Source: Oscillatoriales cyanobacterium (GTDB taxonomy: Bacteria > Cyanobacteriota > Cyanobacteriia > Cyanobacteriales > Microcoleaceae). From it: DNA of 63,757 nucleotides. Every line of letters begins with the position of its first letter. The first letter of the stretch is position 1. Of the stretch, positions 7,726 through 16,500 are shown one piece after another. A model generated the notes under the pieces. The model was not told where the DNA came from. It saw only the letters and a list, made by a program, of their open reading frames with translations, and searched no databases. The stretch spans positions 1-63,757 of the forward strand of contig RDXH01000028.1 in assembly GCA_004292745.1 (NCBI GenBank), written 5' to 3'. The position numbers were made by a program, and so were the translations under genes.

Positions 7726-8127
7726 TTGCCCGAAACAAGAGTTATTTTTTATCAAGATCGAGATGGTGCGGCTCCTGTTCTGGAATGGCTTAAAATCCTC
7801 CTTAAGCACGATCTCAAAGGCTATGCCAACTGTGTTACGCGAATTCAACAACTAGCAAGTACAGGTTACGAGTTACGAAGACCTGTAGCAGATTACCTGC
7901 GTGACGGAATTTATGAATTACGGGCAAAGCATCTCCGAGTGCAGTATCGCATTTTGTACTTCTTTTCTGGGCAGAATGTAGCGATTTTGGCTCATGCCAT
8001 CACAAAAGATGAGGATCAAGTCCCTGATACAGAGATTGAGCGCGCAATTCAGCGAAAGGCTCAATTTGAAGCCAATCCAGCAGTTCATACCTACGTGGAG
8101 GAAACAGAAGATGGCGAAGACGAATGA
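7726..8127 (+). CDS. RelE/HigB-type toxin (Gp49-like)
   Basis: 133 residues. The sequence RVIFYQDRDGAAPVLEWL, then GIYELRAKHLRVQYRILYFF and VAILAHAITKD, matches phage Gp49-like/HigB toxins, small ribosome-dependent mRNA interferases. Conserved Arg residues in ELRAKHLRVQYR are where the family keeps RNA contacts. The frame has a stop at 7693-7695 and no ATG, so TTG at 7726 is the likely start. It overlaps the next gene, an XRE-type antitoxin, by 17 nt, with the toxin-first order typical of higBA. The tail after residue 105 is acidic and unlike the core. Activity is inferred only. Confidence 0.8.
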   Translation: MPETRVIFYQDRDGAAPVLEWLKILLKHDLKGYANCVTRIQQLASTGYELRRPVADYLRDGIYELRAKHLRVQYRILYFFSGQNVAILAHAITKDEDQVPDTEIERAIQRKAQFEANPAVHTYVEETEDGEDE

Positions 8128-8440
8128 TGCACTAAAGATCCTTCAACAAATGACCTCTGAAGATCCTGAAATGGAGGAAATGATTAAGGAATCCTATTTC
8201 AATGCAGAACTTGCACAACTGATTTATCGTGTTCGGACACAAGCAGGATTGACCCAACAGCAACTTGCCGATCGCATTGGGACAAAACAGTCGGTGATTG
8301 CGGAGCTTGAAGATGCTGAGTATGAGGGACACTCGCTTTTAATGCTCCAAAAAATTGCGCGTGCGCTCAATCAGCGATTGGAGGTCGATCTGATTCCGAT
8401 CGCCCTTGAGCAAAATCGCACTGAGCAGCGTAGTGCGTAA
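8111..8440 (+). CDS. XRE-family antitoxin (HigA-like)
   Basis: 109 residues from the ATG at 8111 (MAKTNDALKILQQM). A helix-turn-helix sits at residues 49-80: RTQAGLTQQQLADRIGTKQS, then VIAELEDAEYEGHSLLMLQK. In this family the protein binds the toxin and represses the pair's own promoter. A longer frame opens at 7994 in another phase inside the toxin gene; I prefer 8111 because the 17-nt overlap is typical for toxin-antitoxin pairs and the added residues resemble no HigA N-terminus. The pair sits between two transporter permease genes that are normally neighbours in function. Confidence 0.8.
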   Translation: MAKTNDALKILQQMTSEDPEMEEMIKESYFNAELAQLIYRVRTQAGLTQQQLADRIGTKQSVIAELEDAEYEGHSLLMLQKIARALNQRLEVDLIPIALEQNRTEQRSA

Positions 8441-8498
8441 ATTGAGAAATGAGTATGCGCGATCGCCCTATTTCCTGATAACGAATGTACTTTAAGTA

Positions 8499-9071
8499 TT
8501 AAATATTCCCTGGTTTTAACCAGCCAAAAACTTCGCCTAAAGTCAACTGCATTTCCCCCATAAATTCGGGAACAGGTAGTATATCTGTCGGTTCTTGCAG
8601 CGCGATCGGCTGCTGTCCTGCGGGATAAGCTAAAATGTTTTTCTCATCGGGATCTAGCAACCAACCCATCTGACAACCCGCATTCAAACAATGCAAAATA
8701 TTGTTTGTGACTTTGGTTTGGCTTTGGGCTGGGGACAAAATTTCGATCGTCCAGTCTGGGTGAGTATTAAATGTATTGGCAATTTCGCCGTCAGCGTCTA
8801 GGGGAATGCGATTCCACACAAAAATCGCGACATCGGGAACGATAGAACATCCGCCAAAGGTGCAGCGAAGTTCTGGTAAGGCTAGGGCAATTTGTGGTTT
8901 CTGTGCGAGATGATTTGCGACTGTGACGAGTCTACCTTGAATTGTGCTGTGTTTTCCTTGTGGCATCGGTTTTTGGACGATCGCACCGTGGATGTACTCG
9001 CTAGCGGGTTTGGTTTCTGGCAGTTGCAAAAACTCGTCTAAGGTGATAGTTTTTTCTGGAGCTTGTACCAT
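8499..9071 (-). CDS. Uma2 family endonuclease-like protein (DUF820)
   Basis: 190 residues from the start MVQAPEKTITLDEFLQLPET. An upstream in-frame ATG at 9158 would add 29 residues, but the chosen start matches the usual opening of the family. The restriction-endonuclease fold is seen as CTFGGCSIVPDVAIFVW (PD motif), TIEILSPAQSQTK (ExK-like) and AGCQMGWLLDPDEKNI. Uma2 proteins are very numerous in cyanobacteria and of unknown role; many are thought to be mobile. It lies on the opposite strand between two Nat permease genes, next to the toxin-antitoxin pair, which suggests that this interval was acquired. Confidence 0.8.
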   Translation of the reverse strand: MVQAPEKTITLDEFLQLPETKPASEYIHGAIVQKPMPQGKHSTIQGRLVTVANHLAQKPQIALALPELRCTFGGCSIVPDVAIFVWNRIPLDADGEIANTFNTHPDWTIEILSPAQSQTKVTNNILHCLNAGCQMGWLLDPDEKNILAYPAGQQPIALQEPTDILPVPEFMGEMQLTLGEVFGWLKPGNI

Positions 9072-9292
9072 ATCGCGATCGCCCGTTTGAAGTGTGTTGC
9101 GGTAACAGTCCCAGTATATTTCAAGTTTCGTCGCTTTTGGTGCAACAATCGAAGTCAAAAGACTTTAAACTGTACCTAGTCTCCCAGTTTCCAGACCAAG
9201 CAGTCTAGGGAATTGGTTGAGGCAGAAGTTGGCACAGCCCCCGTCAGTCGGATCTATACTGCAACTCCTAGCCTGCTTCTATTTAGTGCAGG

Positions 9293-9334
9293 ACTAATGA
9301 CTAATAACTAATGACTAATAACTACTGACTAATG
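9293..9334. repeat. Short tandem repeats of TAATGACTAATAAC type
   Basis: About three irregular units of TAATGAC/TAATAAC run directly into the ATG of the permease at 9332, so the repeat occupies the place of a Shine-Dalgarno. The same heptamer family occurs at 63459-63512. Confidence 0.75.
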
Positions 9335-10897
9335 ACTAATAAAATAATCCAAGCAATTAAATCAAGTGGTCTTTTAGGGGCGATCGCCTCTTTGACTGTA
9401 CTCCTATTCGGCGGTTGGAGTGGAACAGTCATCGGCTGGCTGATGGGCACGGCAGCGGGCTTTATGGCTGGTCAGGAACAGAAGGCTTACAGCCCAAAAA
9501 TGGGTGCGACAATCGGTAGTTTAGCAGGCTTGGGATTGGGAGTTTGGCTATTAGTTGCTAGCGTAGTAGAAGGGGTGGTAGTTAGACCTTTTTCTGGTCA
9601 ATCTGCGGTGGATTTAGCGACTACTTGGCTCTATGGAATTTGCAGTTTGGCGATCGCCATTTTTACCGCTACATTAATGGGTGCTCTACAAGGTTTACCA
9701 AACGAACGCCAGCGATTGGCAACTTTGGTGACATTAGCTTTTATTCTAATTCTGTTTCCGTTCATCGATATTCAGGCTAAAACTGGTTGGATTGCGACTG
9801 TAGTACAGATTCAAATCTTTATTATGTTGGCGCTGGGTTTGAATATTACTGTGGGTTTTGCGGGTTTGTTGGATTTGGGATATGCGGCGTTTTTTGCGAT
9901 CGGCGCTTACACCACGGCTTTGCTATCTTCTGGACAGTTAAATATTGCTTGGAACTTTTGGATAGTTTTGCCGATCGCCGCCGGTGTAGCTGGTATATCG
10001 GGCGTAATCCTGGGTATTCCGACACTGCGGCTCAAGGGCGATTATTTGGCAATTGTTACCCTCGGCTTTGGCGAAATTATCCCGGTTGTCTTTAGAAACT
10101 TAACCGCGATTCGGATCGACGAACCAGTCTCGAAGATTGTGGCTTCGTTGTTGGGGAAACCAGAATTGGTATTATGTCTCGTTGGGTGCGATCGACCTTT
10201 CAACCTCACCGGTGGCGAAGCAGGAATCAACCCGATCGGGCGTCCATCTCTCCCCATCATCGGCACTTTCAGCACCGGCAACTACTTTCCCTGGTACTAC
10301 CTAATTTTACTATTAGTAGTCTTCTCATACTTTATGATTTCCCGACTCCGAGATTCCCGCCTAGGGAGGGCATGGAATGCCATGCGCGAAGATGAATTAG
10401 CGGCTAGTTCCATGGGCATTAACCTCGTCAAAACCAAACTTTCGGCTTTTGCAATGGGAGCCACATTTTCAGGGTTTGCAGGCGCGTTTTACGCAGCTTA
10501 TATTAGCGCCATTTTTCCCAGCGTCTTCGATTTTTCAGTCTCCGTAATCATCCTGTGCATGGTAATTTTAGGAGGCTTGGGCAACATGACTGGTGTGATT
10601 TTGGGCGGTATCATTATCATGTCTGCCGATCGACTTTATCTACCCCAACTAGCACAAGTCCTTAAAGGTTTTCTGAATACTTTTGTACTACCCAGGATTG
10701 CCATCCCCCAGTTAGCAGACTTTCTGGCTACCAGTTTAGACCCCATTCAAATGCGTTTATTTCTGTTCGGTTTAACTCTAGTTGTCATGATGATTGTCCG
10801 CCCAGAAGGGCTGATTCCCGATAAAATTCATCAAGCTGAATTGCATGATGATGCTGAGGCTAGCAATGAGTCTTTAGCAGATGCCAGAAGTCAATAG
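9332..10897 (+). CDS. natC: Amino-acid ABC transporter permease, LivM-like
   Basis: 521 residues. The LivM core starts near residue 150 with IQIFIMLALGLNITVGFAGL, then LDLGYAAFFAIGAY, TLRLKGDYLAIVTLGFGEI, the coupling loop RDSRLGRAWNAMREDELAAS and, near residue 405, ILCMVILGGLGNMTGVILGG. In front lies an extra 140-residue membrane region (four hydrophobic segments, several Gly-rich), longer than bacterial LivM (about 425). A 35-residue insert with two Cys follows FRNLTAIRIDE. It is the second channel subunit, expected to pair with the LivH-like protein at 6503. The start lies in heptamer repeats, and a later ATG cannot be excluded. natC is assigned by similarity to LivM only. Confidence 0.85.
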   Translation: MTNKIIQAIKSSGLLGAIASLTVLLFGGWSGTVIGWLMGTAAGFMAGQEQKAYSPKMGATIGSLAGLGLGVWLLVASVVEGVVVRPFSGQSAVDLATTWLYGICSLAIAIFTATLMGALQGLPNERQRLATLVTLAFILILFPFIDIQAKTGWIATVVQIQIFIMLALGLNITVGFAGLLDLGYAAFFAIGAYTTALLSSGQLNIAWNFWIVLPIAAGVAGISGVILGIPTLRLKGDYLAIVTLGFGEIIPVVFRNLTAIRIDEPVSKIVASLLGKPELVLCLVGCDRPFNLTGGEAGINPIGRPSLPIIGTFSTGNYFPWYYLILLLVVFSYFMISRLRDSRLGRAWNAMREDELAASSMGINLVKTKLSAFAMGATFSGFAGAFYAAYISAIFPSVFDFSVSVIILCMVILGGLGNMTGVILGGIIIMSADRLYLPQLAQVLKGFLNTFVLPRIAIPQLADFLATSLDPIQMRLFLFGLTLVVMMIVRPEGLIPDKIHQAELHDDAEASNESLADARSQ

Positions 10898-10965
10898 TAA
10901 TATCAATTCTGGTTAATTGGCGATCGCTATTCAACAAAACATCAGACAAGGGGGAAACATCAGCG

Positions 10966-11787
10966 ATGAGTAATAATTTAACTGGGACTGCTTTTATTGT
11001 GGCAGAATTTAGAGCCGAAGAAAATGCAGAGACTACTCCTCTTTATACTGACAATGTAGTAAAAATCTGGCTCAATGAAGAAACCAGAAAAAATGCCAGC
11101 GAAATAGCTCAAAACTCTCCGGCTGCTAAAGAAATGATTAAATTGCGGACTAAATATTTTGATGATGTTTTGTCCAATCAAATTTTAGCAGGCTGCAAGC
11201 AAATCGTGATTTTAGGTTCTGGTTTGGATACTCGCGCTGCTAGAATAAATGGATCGGGAGTGATTTATTTTGAAATAGACGATCGCGCCACACTGGAACT
11301 AAAAGCAGAAACTCTCAAAGCTCATAAAATCAAGGCAAATGTCCGCTACATTCCCGGCGATTACGTCCAAAATAATTTAATCGCTTTGTTGAAACAGAGC
11401 GATTTTGATTTTGAGCAACCTACATATTTTTTGTGGGAAGGGAACACCACCTTACTTGCCAAACAAGATGTCATCTTTGTATTAGAAACAATTCGCGATA
11501 ATGTTAAGGATTTTAAATTGTCCTTTGATTATATGTCGGAAAAGGTGATTGCGAGAACCACGGGCTACCAAGATATCAATGATTACATAGATAAATACGA
11601 AAGTATGTACACACGGTGGATTACTGGGTTTGAAAATATTGCTACTTTGGCTGAGGAACTCCATCTCAATATTATTGATAACTTCTCAACCGCCCAGTTG
11701 CACGAACAATATCGCCCTCACCGTTCGTTAGCATCTAATCTTTTAAAATTCTACTTTGTTTGTACGTTAGAACTTATATCTGAGTAG
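10966..11787 (+). CDS. Class I SAM-dependent methyltransferase (LCM/TIGR00027-like)
   Basis: 273 residues. Motif I is QIVILGSGLDTRAARI (SAM binding), the acidic end of strand 2 is YFEIDDRATLELKAETLKAH, and YFLWEGNTTLLAKQDVIFVL is the strand-4/5 block of the leucine-carboxyl-methyltransferase family. KLRTKYFDDVL before motif I is also typical. Bacterial relatives methylate polyketides or unknown acids, and the substrate here is unknown. A good Shine-Dalgarno (AGGGGG) lies 12 nt before ATG. It sits between natC and natA on the same strand and has no evident connection with amino-acid uptake, so it may be an insertion. Confidence 0.8.
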   Translation: MSNNLTGTAFIVAEFRAEENAETTPLYTDNVVKIWLNEETRKNASEIAQNSPAAKEMIKLRTKYFDDVLSNQILAGCKQIVILGSGLDTRAARINGSGVIYFEIDDRATLELKAETLKAHKIKANVRYIPGDYVQNNLIALLKQSDFDFEQPTYFLWEGNTTLLAKQDVIFVLETIRDNVKDFKLSFDYMSEKVIARTTGYQDINDYIDKYESMYTRWITGFENIATLAEELHLNIIDNFSTAQLHEQYRPHRSLASNLLKFYFVCTLELISE

Positions 11788-11889
11788 TAAAAAACCATAT
11801 TTAACCGCAGAATGTAATACGGGCTATACAAAGTTTCGTCCGCCTGGGCCGACTGGAAAACAAGTAAAGTAATAGGAAGTAGAACAAAA

Positions 11890-12669
11890 ATGTCATTATT
11901 AGAAGCACAACAACTTACCATGCGATTCGGTGGCTTGACTGCGGTAAATCAGGTCAGCTTAACTTTGGAAAAAGGGTCGATCGCCAGTTTGATCGGCCCC
12001 AACGGTGCAGGTAAAACCACATTTTTTAATATGCTGACGGGCATTTATAAACCAAGTGCGGGCCAGTTGGTACTGGAAAATAAAAATATTACAGGCTTAC
12101 CGCCCGATCGCCTGACAACTTTTGGCATTGCTAGAACCTTTCAAAATATCCGCTTGTTTAACAATATGACTGTTTTGGATAATGTGCTAGTAGGTAGACA
12201 CTGCCGCTTAAAAACAGGTTTATTGGGTGCAATTCTCCGCCCTCCCACTGTGATTTTGGAGGAACGGGAAGCTAAGAAAAAAGCCTTGACGATGCTGGAA
12301 TTTGTCGGTTTAGGTGCTGCGAAAGCCCCGGAGTTGGCAAAAAACCTTTCCTACGGCGACCAGCGTAGATTGGAAATTGCCAGGGCTTTGGCATCGGACC
12401 CGAAAGTTTTGCTTTTGGATGAACCGACTGCGGGGATGAATCCGAACGAAACTGCCGATTTAACTCGCTTTATTTACCGGATTCGGGATGAGTTGGATTT
12501 GAGTATTTTGCTAATTGAACATGATATGAAAGTGGTGATGGGAATTAGCGATCGCGTCAGTGTTATGGAATATGGCACTAAAATTGCAGAGGGAACTCCC
12601 GATGAAGTTCGCGCTAATCCTCGCGTGATTGAGGCATATTTGGGAAAAGAAGAAGATGCCAATGGGTAG
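11890..12669 (+). CDS. natA: Amino-acid ABC transporter ATP-binding protein, LivG-like
   Basis: 259 residues. Walker A is GPNGAGKT at 36-43, Q-loop region IARTFQNIRLFNNMTVLDNV, signature LSYGDQRRLEIARAL, Walker B VLLLDEPTAGMNPNET, and the H-loop LIEHDMK. The long helical insert after the Q-loop is diagnostic of LivG-type subunits. It powers uptake with the NatE-like ATPase encoded 102 bp downstream. AGTAGAACAAAA precedes the ATG, a weak ribosome site. Sequence and order put it with the permeases upstream despite the interposed methyltransferase gene. Confidence 0.9.
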   Translation: MSLLEAQQLTMRFGGLTAVNQVSLTLEKGSIASLIGPNGAGKTTFFNMLTGIYKPSAGQLVLENKNITGLPPDRLTTFGIARTFQNIRLFNNMTVLDNVLVGRHCRLKTGLLGAILRPPTVILEEREAKKKALTMLEFVGLGAAKAPELAKNLSYGDQRRLEIARALASDPKVLLLDEPTAGMNPNETADLTRFIYRIRDELDLSILLIEHDMKVVMGISDRVSVMEYGTKIAEGTPDEVRANPRVIEAYLGKEEDANG

Positions 12670-12771
12670 CGCCCTTCACTTTACCCGATCGATATTTGAG
12701 CTCGTTCCTCAACTTTTTATTTAACTTCAAACTCAGATAATATAACGAAGGACAAAGCAGAAAGAGTAATT

Positions 12772-13479
12772 ATGTTGGAAATCAAAGACATTCACACCTA
12801 CTACGGAAATATTCACGCCCTCAAAGGAGTATCGCTAACAGTCTCTCAGGGAGAAGTTGTGACATTAATCGGTAGCAATGGGGCTGGGAAAACTACAACT
12901 CTCCGCACGATTCAAGGGCTGCTGCGTCCACGCCAAGGTACTGTGTTATTTGAAGGGAAGCCTTTGGAATCGCTGTCTACAGAGGCGATCGTCCGTTTGG
13001 GTATTTCTCAAAGTCCCGAAGGGCGGCTGATTTTCCCGCGCATGACAGTACAAGAAAACCTAGAAATGGGTGCTTATCTCCGTAATGATACTCTCGGTAT
13101 TAAATCAGACATGGAAAAAGCATTAAATTTATTTCCCCGTTTGCGAGAAAGAATTAGTCAAAAAGGCGGTACTCTTAGCGGTGGTGAACAGCAAATGTTG
13201 GCGATCGGTCGTGCTTTGATGTCCCGCCCCCGTCTGTTATTATTGGATGAGCCGAGTATGGGACTCGCACCGATGTTAGTTAGTCAAATTTTTGCGATCG
13301 TCCGCGATATTAATGCTCAAGGTACAACTATTTTACTCGTAGAACAAAACGCCCGTATGGCTTTAAGTGTAGCTCATCGCGGTTATGTTATCCAAACAGG
13401 TCAAGTTGTAGTCGCCGGTACTGCTAGCGATTTGCAGTCAAATGAAACTGTCCGCAAAGCATATTTAGGTGAAAGTTAA
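12772..13479 (+). CDS. natE: Amino-acid ABC transporter ATP-binding protein, LivF-like
   Basis: 235 residues. Walker A GSNGAGKT at 34-41, the LivF-type Q-loop RLGISQSPEGRLIFPRMTVQ, signature LSGGEQQMLAIGRAL, Walker B LLLLDEPSMGLAP and the H-loop switch LVEQNARMAL. Length and motifs match LivF closely. It completes the five-part transporter. The stop is followed by a short inverted pair (TAATTGGTTATTTG-like repeats) before the convergent giant kinase gene, which ends 75 bp away. Confidence 0.9.
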   Translation: MLEIKDIHTYYGNIHALKGVSLTVSQGEVVTLIGSNGAGKTTTLRTIQGLLRPRQGTVLFEGKPLESLSTEAIVRLGISQSPEGRLIFPRMTVQENLEMGAYLRNDTLGIKSDMEKALNLFPRLRERISQKGGTLSGGEQQMLAIGRALMSRPRLLLLDEPSMGLAPMLVSQIFAIVRDINAQGTTILLVEQNARMALSVAHRGYVIQTGQVVVAGTASDLQSNETVRKAYLGES

Positions 13480-13553
13480 ATAGTTATATTGGTTATTTGT
13501 TATTTGTTATTGGTAATTGGTTCTTTAACAAATAACCAATTACCAATAATTAA

Positions 13554-16500
13554 TTACCCAATGGGCGATCGCAATTTCCGCCTCTCCAACTCCATTTCAA
13601 AAGCCACCCGTACCTTTTCCCACTCCACTTGCGCTTCAAACAGCCAATCGCTGGCTATTCCAACATCAAAAGTCTGGCTCCCTCCCGACTCTACTGCTGC
13701 ACGGCTAATCGACTCCAACTCCTTGCAAACTTCCGAAAAAGACACCGCTCCCAAATTAGCACTACTAGACTTTAGCGTGTGAGAAGCCAGCTTCAAACTG
13801 TCAGCATCGACACTAACAATAGCCTCTTTCATTGCTTCTAAATGTCGCGGTGCATCTAACAAATAGATATTAATTAAATCGGCCAAAAAATTGGGGTCAT
13901 CATCATCATCTAGTTCGCTGAGATTTTGTAAAATTTTAAAATCTATCGGCGAAACATTTTCTGTTTTAACAATAGAAGAACCTGTCCCATAGCCACTTTC
14001 TAATTTGTGAGGAACACTGCCATTTTTTGACTCATTAACCCCAGTTACTCCATCCCGATTAAGAGGTTGACATTTACTTAGGGCGATCGCCAACTCTTCC
14101 CGACGGACAGGTTTAGTAATATAATCATCCATCCCCGCTGCCATACATTTTTCGCGATCGCCCTGCATCGCATTAGCAGTCATGGCAATAATTCTCGGCT
14201 TTTGGTGAGCCGGAAATTCCCGACAGATATGGCGCGTCGCTTCCAATCCGTCCATTTCCGGCATCTGCACATCCATGAGCACAACATCGTAAGATTGTCG
14301 CTTCAGAATCTCCAAAACCTGCAACCCATTACCAGCAATATCAGCCCTATATCCTATCCTATCGAGCAAATGTGTCGCTACTTTTTGATTTACCACATTA
14401 TCCTCTGCCAGCAAAATCCTAATCGGAGCTCTCTTAGCTCCCTCCGAGGAGGAAATCGCCCCCTGTCTCAACACCACAGGAGTTGGCTGCACGCGCTGTT
14501 GTGCCTCGGAATTTTCAAAATACTGCAATCTTGAAGTCAAAGTCGCCACATTTGAAACATCCCCCCGGCCATTTCTGGCAGTAACATAGCCAAAAACTTG
14601 CATCAAAACATTATAAAATTGAGACTGTTTCAGAGGCTTAGTTAAAAAAGCTGCAAAATGCACTTCTGTAGTTTCAAGTTTTTTCCAAACTTCCGCCTTA
14701 CTCAAATAAGTAAATAGCACCAAAGGCAGTGGATTTTTATGATTACTTTGAATATTTATCCCATTCCTATCTAAGCCTTCACCCTCGGCAAAAAAACTGC
14801 GCATTTCAAATTTACGAATTTCCACAGCCAGGGCTACACCATCCATATCTGATAAATTCATTGCCAAAATAGCCAAATCTATCTCGGAATTGTCTTGAAT
14901 TATTTTCAATGCCTCAGCCGCAGAACTTGCAGTCACAGGTATCATACCCCAAGACTCAGCCTGGGCAATCAAAACTTGCCGATTAATTTCATGATTTTCC
15001 ACAATTAACAGACGCTTTCCTACGACAAAATCTGGATGTTTTTCCTCCGCACTACCTTCGATCGCTTCCGCCATCAGCGTAAAATAAAAAACTGATCCCG
15101 TTCCTGATATGGACGGCTCTACAAAATCCGCAGGCGCTTGTCCCACCACACTTTTTCTAAACTCAGGCAGTGATGTTTGGAAATGACTATTTGGTCTAGA
15201 TACCTGACTAAAAACCCACATTTTACCAGACATCATATCGCTAAGACGCTGACTGATTGCCAGTCCCAAACCAGTACCGCCGTATTGTCGAGTGGTTGAA
15301 GCATCGACTTGTGAAAAAGCTTTAAACAGCCGATCCATCCGGTCTGGTGGAATACCTATTCCCGTATCTTGGACAGCGAATTGAATTTCGTATTGTTTAT
15401 TAACTGTTAATTCTTCCGGGTTAATTACGAACTGTTCTTGTTCTAAACTCTTTTCATCTAAGGGCGAATTTCCCGCAGCACAGGGATGAATTTCTCTAGC
15501 GGTACAACGTACTACTATTTCTCCTGATTCGGTAAATTTAACGGCATTACCTAACAAATTCACTAAGATTTGGCGCAGTCTCGTAACATCGCCTAAAATC
15601 TTTTTAGGAACTGAAGCATCAATTAAGTAAGCTAACTCTAAGCCTTTTTCCGAAGCTTTCGGTGCTAGCAATTCTAGAGATTCTTCTATACAGTTTTGTA
15701 ATTCAAAAGGATGTTTTTCTAAATCTAATTTACCCGATTCTATTTTGGAAAAATCGAGGATGTCGTTAATAATAGTCAGTAAAGCATCGCCACTACTGCG
15801 AATCGTTTCGACAAAATCCCGCTGTTCAGGAGTCAGCGCCATATCTAGCAGCAAACCAGTCATGCCAATTACTGCATTCATGGGAGTGCGGATTTCGTGA
15901 CTCATGGTAGCTAAAAATTCGCTCTTGGCTTGGTTAGCAACTTCCGCTGCTTGTCTGGCTTGATCTAAAGCTTCATTTTGCTCTGCTAGTTGCTGCTGTC
16001 GCTCAACTTCTGTTTCTAACAGCTTTGCTTGAGCTAAAGTAATGCCGACTTGAGCGGCAACATCTTCTAAAAGTTCTATTTCGTCTGGATTCCATTGACG
16101 AGTTGCATCGCACTGGTGCAAAGTAATAATTCCGTTGGGTTTGTTTTGATAGGAAGTGCGAACTGCTAACATCGATTTCAGTCCGATGCGGCGACACATG
16201 GGTACTGAGGATTCGAGCAAAGGATCGGCAAACACATCGGGAGATGCTAGGGCTACATCTTCCGAAAGTAGTTTTTCGGTATAGGGGTTGTAAGTTACAG
16301 AGAGTTCTAAATCTAAAGCTGATTCGTAGGCTGGTTCTAAGTATTCTGCGACGCAAGGAAGGTGGGGATAGGGTTCGACTAGATAGGTGTGAATTGTACA
16401 GCGATTGACACCAAATACGCGGCCGATTTGGGTGGCGGTTGTTTGGACAATTTCTTGGGTATCTAAGGTCGATCGCACTTTTTGAGTGATTTGTTTGAGC

